64,000 nt of DNA from Luteitalea pratensis (lineage in GTDB: Bacteria > Acidobacteriota > Vicinamibacteria > Vicinamibacterales > Vicinamibacteraceae): NCBI RefSeq assembly GCF_001618865.1, contig NZ_CP015136.1:3631001-3695000 (forward strand), written 5' to 3'. The first letter of the stretch is position 1. Each line of letters starts with the position of its first letter. Below are positions 43,243 through 52,569 of this stretch, piece by piece. The notes under the pieces are model-generated. The model had not been told where the DNA came from. It did no database searches and saw only the letters and a program-made list of their open reading frames with translations. Position numbers and translations under genes: made by a program.

Positions 43243-45183
43243 TCAGTTGACGCGCCGGCGTCCGACCCGGGCCAGGATCACCCCCAGCATCAGGAAGACG
43301 GCCAGCCCGATGACGTGCCCGGCGACGCCCTCGTGCAGCGCCGGAATGCGGCCGAGGCTCTCCTGGGCATCCTCGACCCGCAGGCTCGCTGGCATGTATT
43401 CCCGCGAGCCGTACAGGACCGCGTACGCGATGCCGGCGATCGACCCGCCGGCGATAAGCCCGGAACTGAAGAGCGTGCCGGCACTCACTTCGGATTGCTC
43501 ATGGTGCCCGGTCGCGCGCTCGACCAGCCAGCGCACGACCCCGCCCACGAAGATCGGGGCAGTCGTGGCGATCGGAAGATACGCCCCGACGGCGAACGAC
43601 AACGATCGCACGCCGCACAGTTCCATCGTCACGGCGATGAAGACGCCGGTGAGCACCAATCCCCAGGGCAGATTCTGACTGAGGAGGCCACGGATGATGG
43701 TCGACATCAGTGTCGCCTGCGGCGCGGGCAGGGCGTTGGAGCCGATCACCATCACCTTGTGCAGGTACAGCGTCGTCAGTCCGATGATGAGAGCCGAGAC
43801 GAGCACGCCGACCAGGAGGCCGACCTGCTGGTGCCGCGGCGTGGCGCCGACGATGAAGCCGGTCTTGAGATCCTGCGAGGTCGCACCGGCGTTGGCGGCC
43901 GCGATGCAGACCACGGCGCCGACGGTCAGGGCGATCGGCGCGTAGACGTCGCCGGTCCAGCCGATGGCCACGAAGATCGTGCACGTCAGGATGAGGGTGG
44001 CGATGGTCATGCCCGACACCGGGCTGGAGGAACTGCCGATCAGGCCGACGATGCGCGAGGCGACCGTCACGAAGAAGAACCCGAAGACGACGACGAGCAG
44101 GGCGGCGAGCGGATTGCCCTGTGTCGGCATGCCGGGGGCGACCGCCAGGAACACGCCCAGCAACAGGGTGCCACCCAGGACGATGCCGATGGGGAGGTCG
44201 CGCTCGGTGCGCAGTGGCGCGTGTCCGGCGCTCTCGGCGCGGAAGTCCTTCAGGCTGTCGCGGAACGATCCGACGATTGTCGGGATCGTCCGGGCCAGCG
44301 TGATCAGGCCCGCCGCGAGCACCGCGCCAGCGCCGATGTACCGGATGTACTGACTCCAGATCTGCCCGGGCGCCATGTCGATGATGCGCAAGCCATCGGG
44401 TGGCGCCGGCGGAAAGGGCGTCGGCATGTACGCACCGACGATGGTCAGCAGGGGCAGCAACACCAGCCACGACAGCACGCCGCCTGCGACCATCTCGCCG
44501 GCGATACGTGGCCCGATCACGTACCCCACGCCCATGTACTCGGGCGAGATGTCGACGTTGAGCGTGGCGTTGGGAAACGCACTGGTCTTCGGCGTGGTGT
44601 AGCCCACCTCGGTGCGCACGATCTGGAAGATCCACGGCAGCGCCTTGAAGAGCGCGCCGATGCCGAGCCCCTGGAAAACCAGCGTCGCCAGTTGTCCACC
44701 CCGTTCGCCGGCGATCAGCACGTCGGCGCACGCAGCGCCTTCCGGATACGGCAGGACGCCGTGTTCCTTGACGATGAGGGCCCGCCGGAGTGGCACCATC
44801 AGCAGCACGCCGAGGATGCCACCGGCAAACGCGAGGACCGTGATCTGGAAGTAGTTGAAGTACGCCGGGCCGTGGGGCGTGAGGAAGATGAGGGCCGGGA
44901 TCGTGAACACCACGCCCGCGGCGACCGACTCTCCCGCCGAACCGATGGTCTGGACGATGTTGTTCTCGAGGATCGTTGAGCCGCCGAAACGCTTCAGCAC
45001 GGAGATCGCGAGCACCGCGATCGGGATCGATGCACTGACCGTCAGTCCGGCGCGCAGCCCCAGGTACACGGTGGACGCCCCGAACAGGAGTCCGAACAGC
45101 GCCCCGAGCAGGACCGCCCGGGCGGTGAACTCGGGCGGCGCCTGGTCCGGAGGCACGAACGGCGTGAACGAAGGCTGAGCCAT
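43243..45183 (-). CDS. OPT-family oligopeptide/metal-chelate transporter
   Basis: A 646-residue inner-membrane transporter with about 14-16 helices. N-terminal [38 protein letters not shown] and [11 protein letters not shown] are hallmarks of the OPT family, which carries small peptides or siderophore-like metal complexes with protons. The start is ATG 45183; the open frame continues far upstream through the divergent rex gene but codes nothing credible there. No Shine-Dalgarno sequence is present and a TATAGC box lies 6 nt before the ATG. The substrate cannot be told from sequence. Confidence 0.94.
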   Translation of the reverse strand: MAQPSFTPFVPPDQAPPEFTARAVLLGALFGLLFGASTVYLGLRAGLTVSASIPIAVLAISVLKRFGGSTILENNIVQTIGSAGESVAAGVVFTIPALIFLTPHGPAYFNYFQITVLAFAGGILGVLLMVPLRRALIVKEHGVLPYPEGAACADVLIAGERGGQLATLVFQGLGIGALFKALPWIFQIVRTEVGYTTPKTSAFPNATLNVDISPEYMGVGYVIGPRIAGEMVAGGVLSWLVLLPLLTIVGAYMPTPFPPAPPDGLRIIDMAPGQIWSQYIRYIGAGAVLAAGLITLARTIPTIVGSFRDSLKDFRAESAGHAPLRTERDLPIGIVLGGTLLLGVFLAVAPGMPTQGNPLAALLVVVFGFFFVTVASRIVGLIGSSSSPVSGMTIATLILTCTIFVAIGWTGDVYAPIALTVGAVVCIAAANAGATSQDLKTGFIVGATPRHQQVGLLVGVLVSALIIGLTTLYLHKVMVIGSNALPAPQATLMSTIIRGLLSQNLPWGLVLTGVFIAVTMELCGVRSLSFAVGAYLPIATTAPIFVGGVVRWLVERATGHHEQSEVSAGTLFSSGLIAGGSIAGIAYAVLYGSREYMPASLRVEDAQESLGRIPALHEGVAGHVIGLAVFLMLGVILARVGRRRVN

Positions 45184-45233
45184 TGGGGAGCTATAGCAGA
45201 TCGAGGGACAGGGGAATAGGAAGAAGTCGGTTT

Positions 45234-45247
45234 CCCTTGTCCCTTGG
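45234..45247. repeat. Two heptamers CCCTTGT/CCCTTGG
   Basis: A minimal two-unit heptamer repeat in the divergent spacer between the OPT transporter and rex. It would be unremarkable alone and is listed because of the other 7-nt arrays. Confidence 0.5.
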
Positions 45248-45306
45248 ACTGTGTTCTCATCGTCCGCGTGGCCGAGCCTGAGCGCGACCGGACTGGCGGA
45301 GACCAG

Positions 45307-45933
45307 GTGTCGGAGCTCACGACGGCCAGGCTGTCGGTGTACCTGCGGTGTCTCGAGTCGCTGGACGCAAGCGGCGTCAACACCGTCTCGTCGCAGGGCC
45401 TGGCCACCCAGTTTCAGCTCAATGCGGCGCAAATCCGCAAGGATCTCGCGCACTTCGGCGAGTTCGGGATCCGCGGCGTGGGGTACTACGTCAAGGACCT
45501 CAAGCGTCACCTGCGGCAGATCCTCGGGCTCGACCGCAGCATCAAGGTGGTCATCATCGGTGCCGGCAACCTCGGCGTCGCACTCGCCGACTATGCGGGC
45601 TTCCGCCTGGACGGATTCGACGTGGTCGCCCTGCTCGACACGGCACGCGAGAAGGTCGGACAGTACTCGCGCAGTGGCGTGCCGATTCGCCATGCGCGTG
45701 AACTGGAACGACTGGTCGAGCGCGAGAAGATCGACATCGCCGTCGTGACCGTGCCGCCCGACGCCGCGCAGGAAACGGTGGACGGCGTAGTCGCAGCGGG
45801 CATTCGTGCCATCCTGAACTTCTCGCCGGTCAGCCCGCGGGTGCCGCCGCACGTGAAGCTGAAGAACATGGACCTCACCATCACGTTCGAAAGCCTGTCG
45901 TTCTTCCTCGCCAATGGCCACGTCGACCCGTAA
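45307..45933 (+). CDS. rex: Redox-sensing transcriptional repressor Rex
   Basis: A 208-residue NADH/NAD+-sensing repressor. The N-terminal winged helix reads [20 protein letters not shown] followed by [13 protein letters not shown]. The Rossmann domain shows [14 protein letters not shown], and the C-terminal swapped helix ends in [12 protein letters not shown]. Rex normally controls fermentation and respiration genes. The start is GTG 45307 with GGAG 6 nt upstream. No Rex operator is recognisable in its own promoter. The end overlaps moaC by 20 bp. Confidence 0.95.
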   Translation: MSELTTARLSVYLRCLESLDASGVNTVSSQGLATQFQLNAAQIRKDLAHFGEFGIRGVGYYVKDLKRHLRQILGLDRSIKVVIIGAGNLGVALADYAGFRLDGFDVVALLDTAREKVGQYSRSGVPIRHARELERLVEREKIDIAVVTVPPDAAQETVDGVVAAGIRAILNFSPVSPRVPPHVKLKNMDLTITFESLSFFLANGHVDP

Positions 45934-46417
45934 GCGGCCGCGCTCGTCCGGCCTCACGCACGCCGACGCGCAGGGGCGTGTGCGGATGGTCGACGTGTCC
46001 GACAAGGCCGTGACCTCGCGCATGGCAGTGGCGACCGGATTCGTCCGCGTGTCGGCCGCCGCGCGTCGTCTCGTGCGCGCCGGCGCGGTGAAGAAGGGCG
46101 ATCCGCTTCAGGCCGCGCGGCTGGCCGGAATCATGGCCGCCAAGGGGACGGCGACGCTGATCCCCTTGTGCCACCCGTTGTCGCTGACCGGGGTGCTGGT
46201 GGACGTCGAACTGGCACGGGGCGGCATCGCGATCACGGCCACGGTGAAGACCTCCGGTCAGACCGGCGTCGAGATGGAGGCACTGACCGCAGTGGCCGTC
46301 GCGGGGCTCACGGTCTACGACATGCTCAAGGCCGTGGACAAGTCCATGGTCATCGAACAGATCGTCCTGGTCGAGAAGCGGGGCGGGCGTAGCGGCGACG
46401 TGGTCAGGCGATCCTGA
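45914..46417 (+). CDS. moaC: Cyclic pyranopterin monophosphate synthase
   Basis: Makes cyclic pyranopterin monophosphate, an early step of molybdenum cofactor synthesis. The 167 residues include [56 protein letters not shown] and the catalytic Lys/Asp in KAVDKSM. The ATG lies inside the last 20 bp of rex, giving translational coupling of redox sensing to cofactor supply. No other moa or moe gene is adjacent. A molybdopterin enzyme is encoded at 12.05 kb. Confidence 0.96.
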   Translation: MATSTRKRPRSSGLTHADAQGRVRMVDVSDKAVTSRMAVATGFVRVSAAARRLVRAGAVKKGDPLQAARLAGIMAAKGTATLIPLCHPLSLTGVLVDVELARGGIAITATVKTSGQTGVEMEALTAVAVAGLTVYDMLKAVDKSMVIEQIVLVEKRGGRSGDVVRRS

Positions 46418-46437
46418 TGTACGGTACTCGCGTCCCC

Positions 46438-46458
46438 GGTACCCGACACCCGGCACCC
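46438..46458. repeat. Three heptamers GGTACCC/GACACCC/GGCACCC
   Basis: Three adjacent 7-nt units in the 55-bp moaC to acyl-CoA synthetase spacer, closely related to the GGTACCC/GTCCCCC array at 51981-52029. Confidence 0.75.
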
Positions 46459-46472
46459 GCGTGAGACCTTCG

Positions 46473-48344
46473 ATGCCTACCGCCGTCGCATCCCAACGTC
46501 GTCCATACCGCTTCCCGCCCGCCGTGACGTCGCGGCTCCGTTCACTTGCGCAACTGCCCGCCGATCTGTTGCGCGAGCACCCGCGCCCCGACCTTTTGCA
46601 ACAGTGCACGTCGGCCGGGTTGCGGCCGTGCGCCACTGACGCATTCGTCGAGCGGGTGCGGGCGACAGGGTTGGCGCTGGCGGACATGGGGCTGCAGCCC
46701 GGCGACCGCGTCGCGATCATGTCCGAGACGCGCCAGGAGTGGATCGTCGCCGACATGGGCATCGTGACCGCGCGGCTGGTGACGGCGCCGATCTATCCGA
46801 CGCTCTCCGGGCTGCAGGCGCGGTTCATCCTGCAGGACTCCGGGGCGCGTGGCGTCTTCGTCTCCGACGTGGCGCAGGCCGAGAAGATCCTGGCGGTCCG
46901 GCATCTGTTACCGGCGCTGGAATTCATCGTCGTGTTCACCGACGAAGTGCCGCCGGCGGCTGTACGTGGCAGCCACACCGTGCTGCGCCTCGAAGGCCTG
47001 ATCGAGCGTGGCCGCGCCCTTGCGAGCGACCCATTGGCCGTGGCCCGCTACGAGGCAGGGATCGATGCCGTGGCGCCCGACGACCTGTTCACGATCATCT
47101 ACACGTCCGGGACGACAGGCGAGCCCAAGGGCGTGATGCTGACGCACGACAACGTCTTGTCGAACATCGCGGCCGTGATCCCGGTGCTCGAACTCGACAG
47201 CGGTGACGTCGCGCTCAGCTACCTCCCGCTGAGCCACGTCTTCGAGCGCATGGTGACGTACCTCTACCTGTACGAGGGCCTCACGGTGTGTCACGCCGAG
47301 TCGCTGGACACGCTCGCGCGCGATCTCCAGCTGGTGCAACCAACCGTGATGACCGGGGTGCCGCGTGTCTACGAGAAGCTGCACACGAAGATCCACGAGA
47401 CCGTGGCCGCCGGTCCCGCCTTCCGGCGACGCCTGTTCGACTGGGCGGTCCGCATCGGCATCGACGCTTCGGCGGCGCGCCATGAGGGCCGCGCGCTGTC
47501 GCCGTTCCTGAAAATGCAGGAGGCCGTCGCCGACGGGCTGGTCGCCTCGAAGATCCGCGCGAAGGTTGGCGGACGACTGCGCCTCGCCGTGTCTGGAAGT
47601 GCGCCTCTGCCGGCGCACATCGCGCGCTTCTTCCACGCGGTCGGCGTACCGCTCATCGAAGGGTACGGGCTCACGGAGACATCGCCGGTCATCACGGTCA
47701 ATCCGCGCGACCGGCCACGCTTCGGGAGCGTCGGCTGCGTCGTCGACGGCGTCGAGGTGGCGATCGCGGAGGACGGCGAGATCCTCACCCGCGGCCCGCA
47801 CGTGATGAAGGGCTACTGGAACCGTCCCGACGAGACCGCTGCCGCGCTGAGCCAGGGCGGCTGGTTCCACACCGGCGACATCGGCACGCTCGGTGACGAT
47901 GGCTTCCTCACGATTACGGATCGGAAGAAGGAACTGCTGGTCACGTCGGGTGGCAAGAAGATCGCACCGGCGCCCATCGAGGCGCTGCTCAAGCGCCACC
48001 CGCTGGTGGCCGAGGCGATGATCGTCGGCGAGGCGCGCAAGTTCCCGGCGGTGCTGATCGTGCCGAATTTCACTGCGCTCGAGCAACGGCTCAAGGTCCT
48101 CGGCCTGCCGTCCGGCTCTCGCGAAGAGCTGGTCACGCGCGAAGATGTCGTCTCGCTGTTCCATGAGGTCGTCGAGCCCCTGAACCGCGACCTGGCGCAG
48201 TTCGAGCGCCTGAAGAAGCTGGCGTTGCTGCCGGCGGAGTTCTCGATCGCGACGGGCGAACTGACGCCGACACTCAAGCTGCGGCGGCGCGTCGTCCTCG
48301 AGCGTTGGCATGGGGTGGTGGAACGGTTGTACGAGCAGGCGTGA
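46473..48344 (+). CDS. Long-chain acyl-CoA synthetase (AMP-forming)
   Basis: A 623-residue adenylate-forming ligase activating long-chain fatty acids with ATP and CoA. Motifs: P-loop IIYTSGTTGEPKGVM, GYGLTETSPVI and TGDIGTLGDDGFLTITDRKKEL, with the catalytic Lys region near LTPTLKLRRRVV at the C-terminus. The pattern fits the FadD15/ACSL type rather than E. coli FadD. ATG 46473 is used; a GTG four codons upstream is possible. It is probably co-transcribed with rex-moaC given the same strand and short spacer. Confidence 0.93.
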   Translation: MPTAVASQRRPYRFPPAVTSRLRSLAQLPADLLREHPRPDLLQQCTSAGLRPCATDAFVERVRATGLALADMGLQPGDRVAIMSETRQEWIVADMGIVTARLVTAPIYPTLSGLQARFILQDSGARGVFVSDVAQAEKILAVRHLLPALEFIVVFTDEVPPAAVRGSHTVLRLEGLIERGRALASDPLAVARYEAGIDAVAPDDLFTIIYTSGTTGEPKGVMLTHDNVLSNIAAVIPVLELDSGDVALSYLPLSHVFERMVTYLYLYEGLTVCHAESLDTLARDLQLVQPTVMTGVPRVYEKLHTKIHETVAAGPAFRRRLFDWAVRIGIDASAARHEGRALSPFLKMQEAVADGLVASKIRAKVGGRLRLAVSGSAPLPAHIARFFHAVGVPLIEGYGLTETSPVITVNPRDRPRFGSVGCVVDGVEVAIAEDGEILTRGPHVMKGYWNRPDETAAALSQGGWFHTGDIGTLGDDGFLTITDRKKELLVTSGGKKIAPAPIEALLKRHPLVAEAMIVGEARKFPAVLIVPNFTALEQRLKVLGLPSGSREELVTREDVVSLFHEVVEPLNRDLAQFERLKKLALLPAEFSIATGELTPTLKLRRRVVLERWHGVVERLYEQA

Positions 48345-48420
48345 GCTCCGCCTTCGCCGAGGCTTCGGCGGACAAAACGGGTGGAGTGATACCGGCCCTT
48401 CCTGAAGGAGACACAGCGAC

Positions 48421-48954
48421 ATGAGTGCCAGGGTGTACGAGGCCATCAACGATCAGGTCAACAACGAACTCTCGGCGTCGCACAGCTACCTGGCGATGTC
48501 CGGAGTGTGCGAGGAACTCAATTTCCCCGGAGCCGCACACTGGTTCCGCGTCCAGAGCGAGGAGGAGCGGGCGCACGCCCTGCGCCTGTTCGACTTCGTG
48601 CATGCCCGCAATCACGTGGTGTCGTTGCGCAAGATCCAGAACGAGACCACGCGTGCGACGGCGCTGGTCGAGGTGTTCCGCGCCTCGCTCGCGCAGGAGG
48701 AGCAGGTCAGCCAGCAGATTGACGCGCTCTACGACCTGGCGATGCAGGAGAAGGACTTTGCCGCGGTCGTCGAGATGCAATGGTTCGTCACCGAGCAGGT
48801 CGAGGAGGAGAAGTCGGCGCGCGACATCATCGCCAAGCTGGAGATGGCGGGCAACGACGCGCGCGCGCTGCTGGAGATCGACCGGGAACTCGGCGCGCGA
48901 GCGGGGATGCCTGGTGGTGCGGGACCGCGCGGTGGTCCGCCGGCGGCGCGGTAG
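48421..48954 (+). CDS. Ferritin (non-haem iron storage)
   Basis: A 177-residue four-helix iron-storage subunit of the FtnA type. Ferroxidase ligands are visible: Glu in INDQVNNELSASHSY, EEERAHALRLFDFV, Glu in EEQVSQQI and EMQWFVTEQVEEE. A short Gly/Pro-rich tail (GGAGPRGGPP) extends beyond the usual end. GGAG lies 10 nt upstream of the ATG. It is monocistronic by position. Iron-responsive control is likely from family knowledge but no Fur box was identified. Confidence 0.95.
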   Translation: MSARVYEAINDQVNNELSASHSYLAMSGVCEELNFPGAAHWFRVQSEEERAHALRLFDFVHARNHVVSLRKIQNETTRATALVEVFRASLAQEEQVSQQIDALYDLAMQEKDFAAVVEMQWFVTEQVEEEKSARDIIAKLEMAGNDARALLEIDRELGARAGMPGGAGPRGGPPAAR

Positions 48955-48975
48955 CGAACCCGCGGTGAATGAACC

Positions 48976-49044
48976 GTCTCAAGTCTCAAGTCTCACGCAA
49001 GACGTGGGACCTGAGCCCTGAGCCCTGAGACCTGAGACCTGAGT
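48976..49044. repeat. Two heptamer arrays, (GTCTCAA)3 and (CCTGAGC/A)5
   Basis: GTCTCAA, GTCTCAA, GTCTCAC (48976-48996), then after 13 nt CCTGAGC, CCTGAGC, CCTGAGA, CCTGAGA, CCTGAGT (49010-49044). These are the two orientations of one unit family, also found at 4565 and 24.9 kb. They lie between convergent ferritin and lepB ends. Confidence 0.94.
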
Positions 49045-49082
49045 TGACCGTCGGACGCGTGCCGACGGTCACCCGTTGGCCG

Positions 49083-49715
49083 CTAGTCGAAGATGCGGGC
49101 CTTGGGAAGTGGCCACCACCGCAGCTGGACCTTCCCGATGATGTACTTCTTGGGCACCGACCCCCAGTGCCGGCTGTCGGAACTGTTGTTCCGATGGTCG
49201 CCCATCACGAAGTAGTAGCCCTCGGGAATCTCCTGCGGGCCCCAATCGTCGTGGCCGCGGTACTCATTGGGAACGTAGTCGTCCTCGAGTTGCACGTCGT
49301 TCACGAAGACGCGTCCGTCGACGATGCGGACGCGGTCGTTCTCCTCGGCGATGACCCGCTTGACGAACGACTTGTCGGGGTCGACCGGGTACCAGAGCAT
49401 CACGATGTCGCCCCGATGCGGCTCACCGAGCTTGTAGATGGCCTTGTTGACGATGAGGCGATCCTGGTCCGAGAGCGTGGGGGCCATGCTCAGGCCCTCG
49501 ACCCGCGCCACCTGGAACCCGAACGTGACAATCAGCGTGGCGTAGACGGCCGCTGACGCCAGCGTCTTGAACCAGGTGAACAGTTCCTCGGCCGCTCGCA
49601 GCCACAACGAGGGGCGGCGCACCTCGGCCGTGGCGACCCGCAAGGCATCGTCAGCAGCCTGCGCAGAAACCGGCGCGACGACGGGGGTGAAGCCCGAGGG
49701 AGGGTTGGGGCCCAC
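49083..49715 (-). CDS. lepB: Signal peptidase I
   Basis: A 210-residue membrane serine protease that removes signal peptides from exported proteins. One N-terminal membrane helix (about 48-70) precedes the catalytic domain. The nucleophile is Ser76 in EGLSMAPTL and the general base Lys119 in KSFVKRVIA. The box GDHRNNSSDSRHWG is complete. It follows lytS-lytR on the same strand with a 35-bp gap, so it may be part of that operon. The start is GTG 49715, with no evident Shine-Dalgarno sequence. Confidence 0.95.
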   Translation of the reverse strand: MGPNPPSGFTPVVAPVSAQAADDALRVATAEVRRPSLWLRAAEELFTWFKTLASAAVYATLIVTFGFQVARVEGLSMAPTLSDQDRLIVNKAIYKLGEPHRGDIVMLWYPVDPDKSFVKRVIAEENDRVRIVDGRVFVNDVQLEDDYVPNEYRGHDDWGPQEIPEGYYFVMGDHRNNSSDSRHWGSVPKKYIIGKVQLRWWPLPKARIFD

Positions 49716-49750
49716 GACCGGGGAGAAGCCGGACGAGGCGACCTCCAGCC

Positions 49751-50527
49751 TCAGAGTTGCAGGTACTCCCGGAGCCGCTTGGTCTGGGCTCGACTGACCG
49801 GGATCTCCGTCGCCTTCGCGTCGCGCATCCTCAGGATGAAATTCCGGCTGAACCAGGGGACTATCTCCTTGATCTTGTTGATGTTGACGAGATACGAGCG
49901 ATGCACGCGCCAGAACACGGCATGGTCCAGCTGCGCCTGCAACTCGTCGAGCGTCCGGTAATTGGACGTTCCCGTCACCTGACTGGCTACGACTGTGACC
50001 TCGTCCTCGTTCAGCGACGCGTAGATGAGATCTTCGGCCTGCACCAGCAATATCCGGTCGGCCACCTTGACGACCAGGGGTGACCGCCGCGTCTGCCGAG
50101 CCGACACCGCTTCCACGATCTGGGCGAGCGCCTGGGGCGAGACGACTCCCGCCCTGGCCAGCTCGAGCCGGCTCCTGGCGCGGCCGAGCGCCTGGTCCAG
50201 CCTGGCGGGATCGACCGGCTTGAGCAGGTAATCGACCGCATTCACCTGGAACGCATCCAGCGCGTATTGATCGAAGGCCGTCACGAAGACGATGTGCGGC
50301 TGGACCATCCGTTCAGCCACCTGTCGCGCCACTTCGAAGCCCGTGAGGCCCGGCATCTGGACGTCCAGGAACACCACGTCTGGTTCGAGGTCGTCGAGCA
50401 GTTCGAGGGCGGCCACGCCGTTGTCGGCCTGACCGATGACCTCCACGGCCTCCACCTGCGACAGGAGGTAGCAGAGCTCCTCCCGCGCCGGCTGCTCATC
50501 GTCCACGACCAGGGCGCTGATCTTCAT
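49751..50527 (-). CDS. LytTR-family response regulator
   Basis: A 258-residue two-component regulator. The receiver domain has the acidic pocket DDE at residues 9-11, the phospho-acceptor Asp55 in FLDVQMPG and Lys in LLKPVDPARL. The C-terminal LytTR DNA-binding domain runs from about residue 150 (KVADRILLV, VHRSYLVNINKIKEIV). LytTR regulators usually control envelope, autolysis or extracellular-polymer genes. Its ATG begins one base after the end of the kinase gene, so both are co-expressed. Confidence 0.95.
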   Translation of the reverse strand: MKISALVVDDEQPAREELCYLLSQVEAVEVIGQADNGVAALELLDDLEPDVVFLDVQMPGLTGFEVARQVAERMVQPHIVFVTAFDQYALDAFQVNAVDYLLKPVDPARLDQALGRARSRLELARAGVVSPQALAQIVEAVSARQTRRSPLVVKVADRILLVQAEDLIYASLNEDEVTVVASQVTGTSNYRTLDELQAQLDHAVFWRVHRSYLVNINKIKEIVPWFSRNFILRMRDAKATEIPVSRAQTKRLREYLQL

Positions 50528-50528
50528 G

Positions 50529-51869
50529 TTACGCGGTCCGCCGTTCCGGCAGCAGGAGATCCGGGATCTCGAGCCGCACCTGCGTGCCCTGTCCCGGAGC
50601 GCTCGTGATGGCCAGACGGCCCTGCGCGCCGTAGATGACGCGGAGCCGCTCGGAGACGTTCGCGAGCCCGATCCCGCCGTGCGGCAAGCGCGCGGGGCGG
50701 TCCTCGTCGATGCCGATCCCGTTGTCGATGACCTCGAGGACGGTCACCGTCCCCTGGCGCTGCGATCGAAGCGTAATCAGCCGTTCGCCCAGCTTGTCGG
50801 CGAGGCCGTGCTTGATCGAGTTCTCGACCAGGGGCTGCAGGATCATGCTCGGCACGACATGGTCGAGCGTGGCCGGATCGAGATCCTTGTCGACGCGCAG
50901 CGACGGCCCGAACCGCACGCATTCGATGTCGAGGTATTCGTCCACGGCCGTGAGTTCGTCGCGCAGCGAGACGAAGTGGTCATGCGCCCGCAGGCGGCGC
51001 CGGAGCAGGCCGGACAATCGGTTGATCAGCATGCGGGCCGTATCCGGCCGGGTGCGGATCAGCGAGGAGATGGACGTCAGCGTGTTGAACAGGAAGTGCG
51101 GGTTGATCTGGCTCGTGAGCGCCTCGATCCGCGCCTCGAGCAGCAGCGCTTCCTGCTCCTGCAATTTGTGCTCGACCCTGGCCAGGTTCCAGATCTTGAT
51201 GGGGATGGCGACGGTCAGGGTCGTGGCGAGCAGCGTCAGCCCGAGCATACCGGCCGAGTTGGCCGGGAAGAAGAACAGGCGATCGGCGCCGTAGCGATGC
51301 CCAAGCACCTGCCGCAACACCTCGAGGGCAATCGGAGCGGCGATGAGCAGCATCTGCCAGTCGACGTCGAGGCGCCGGACCAGCTTCCAGAGATAGCGGA
51401 ACAGGCCGGTGAGAACGAAGGGGGAGAAGTGCCAGATCGCGTCCTTGGGGCAGATTTCGCGCAATCCGCCGCCGGCAAAGCCGCACCCCACAAACAGCGG
51501 CAAGGCGATCCACTCACCGCCGGCCAGCGCCGTCAGCCCGACCATCGCGCCGACGATGGCGCCGGCGTAGGGACCGGCCACGAGGCCCGCCAGATACGCG
51601 CCCCCGAGTGACACGTCGGCCGCGGCGTATCCAAGCAGGAGCCGACTGCCGACGCCGGCGGCCAACGGCACCCCGAGGGCGCCGATGAACTTGACGCGTT
51701 CCGGCCAGTCGCGCCGCTCGGTCAGCAGCAGCGTCCGGAACCGCCGGAACCGCACCAGCATCGTCGACAGCGCCGCGATGCCGGCCAGCTGCACGATGAG
51801 CGTGACCAGCAGGTACTGCTCCGCGGAGAGGAATCTCGGCTCGTGGAGCACACGGCAGTGTAAACACAA
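50529..51869 (-). CDS. LytS-type sensor histidine kinase
   Basis: A 446-residue membrane kinase. Five to six N-terminal helices form a 5TMR-LYT sensor domain (about 15-205, with SLGGAYLAGLVAGPYAGAIVG). A short linker leads to the phospho-acceptor region QINPHFLFNTL (His_kinase type) and an ATPase domain with N box LVENSIKHGLADK, G1 DNGIGI and G2 HGGIGLANV. The 5TMR-LYT domain often senses membrane or murein state. GTG 51869 is listed; GTG 51851 is equally plausible. It leads an operon with the LytTR regulator and probably lepB. Confidence 0.93.
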   Translation of the reverse strand: MCLHCRVLHEPRFLSAEQYLLVTLIVQLAGIAALSTMLVRFRRFRTLLLTERRDWPERVKFIGALGVPLAAGVGSRLLLGYAAADVSLGGAYLAGLVAGPYAGAIVGAMVGLTALAGGEWIALPLFVGCGFAGGGLREICPKDAIWHFSPFVLTGLFRYLWKLVRRLDVDWQMLLIAAPIALEVLRQVLGHRYGADRLFFFPANSAGMLGLTLLATTLTVAIPIKIWNLARVEHKLQEQEALLLEARIEALTSQINPHFLFNTLTSISSLIRTRPDTARMLINRLSGLLRRRLRAHDHFVSLRDELTAVDEYLDIECVRFGPSLRVDKDLDPATLDHVVPSMILQPLVENSIKHGLADKLGERLITLRSQRQGTVTVLEVIDNGIGIDEDRPARLPHGGIGLANVSERLRVIYGAQGRLAITSAPGQGTQVRLEIPDLLLPERRTA

Positions 51870-51875
51870 TCGGCC

Positions 51876-51928
51876 AACGCTGAACGCCGAACGCTGACGG
51901 GAAAGGGCGACTCCCGAGTCCCGATTCG
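51876..51928. repeat. Two short heptamer arrays
   Basis: AACGCTG, AACGCCG, AACGCTG (51876-51896), then CGACTCC, CGAGTCC, CGATTCG (51908-51928). The first matches the arrays at 36658 and 62004, and the second matches 32116. They begin 7 bp beyond the kinase start codon. Confidence 0.85.
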
Positions 51929-51938
51929 GGAATTTCGC

Positions 51939-51962
51939 GTTGGGGTCGAGCTTGCTCGACGC
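51939..51962. repeat. Palindromic GTCGA-arm repeat
   Basis: Hairpin GTCGAGCTTGCTCGAC with flanking bases, the same core as the copies at 11892 and 32056. It stands between two heptamer arrays. Confidence 0.8.
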
Positions 51963-51980
51963 TTCGGCCTCCGGTCCCCC

Positions 51981-52029
51981 GGTACCCGTCCCCCGGTACC
52001 CGTCCCCCGGTACCCGTCCCCCGGTACCC
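51981..52029. repeat. Heptamer array, alternating GGTACCC and GTCCCCC, 7 units
   Basis: Four GGTACCC units alternate with three GTCCCCC units in perfect register over 49 bp. The nuoI start lies 85 bp downstream. Together with the preceding elements, this fills most of the 245-bp spacer 51870-52114. Confidence 0.96.
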
Positions 52030-52114
52030 GTTCTTGTATCTCCTTCTTGTTGCTACACTACGAGTTGGCCCAGCGCCGCCGGCAGGCGACAGGGGCCCCG
52101 GAGGCAGACTAGAG

Positions 52115-52561
52115 ATGATTCGTCCCTGGATCGTCGGGTTCAAGACCACGTTTGGGCACATGTTCAAGAAGCCCATTACCGTGAACTACCCGGACGAGAA
52201 GGTCCCGATGTTCCCGAAGTGGCGCGGCAAGCAGGTCTTGATGCGCGACGAGAACGGGCTCGAGAAATGCGTGGCGTGCGGGCTGTGCGCGGTGGCGTGC
52301 CCGGCCGATGCCATCTACCTCGAAGCTGCCGAGAACGATGGGAGCGTGATGGCCGGCCCGCGGTATGCCCGGACGTACCAGATTCACAAGACCCGCTGCA
52401 TCTTCTGCGGGTACTGCGAAGAGGCTTGCCCGGTGTCGGCGATCTTCATGGGCAAGGACTACGAACTGGCCGTGTACAGCAAGGACGACTTCGTCTGGGA
52501 CAAGGACGACCTCCTGGTGCCCATGGCCGGCCAGGCTCAGCCCCAGGCGACACGCAAGTAA
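52115..52561 (+). CDS. nuoI: NADH-quinone oxidoreductase subunit I (stand-alone)
   Basis: A 148-residue ferredoxin-like subunit that carries the N6a and N6b 4Fe-4S clusters of complex I. The two cluster motifs are complete: Cys52/55/58/62 (KCVACGLCAVACP) and Cys95/98/101/105 (RCIFCGYCEEACP). The N-terminal VGFKTTFGHMFKKPITVNYP is typical of NuoI. GGAGG lies about 10 nt upstream of the ATG. No other nuo gene is adjacent, so either the complex I genes are split or this is a paralogue. The next gene starts 8 bp after the stop. Confidence 0.93.
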   Translation: MIRPWIVGFKTTFGHMFKKPITVNYPDEKVPMFPKWRGKQVLMRDENGLEKCVACGLCAVACPADAIYLEAAENDGSVMAGPRYARTYQIHKTRCIFCGYCEEACPVSAIFMGKDYELAVYSKDDFVWDKDDLLVPMAGQAQPQATRK

Positions 52562-52569
52562 GCTTCCAC

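Noticed and set aside
45184-46023. Upstream extension of the OPT transporter through rex and moaC
   Set aside because: The added residues are antisense of rex and moaC. The conserved OPT N-terminus begins at ATG 45183.
48345-48420. Fur box upstream of ferritin
   Set aside because: No sequence close to the Fur inverted repeat is present.
46908-48449. 513-codon minus-strand frame opposite the acyl-CoA synthetase
   Set aside because: No domain and antisense-like composition, while the plus strand has all adenylation motifs.
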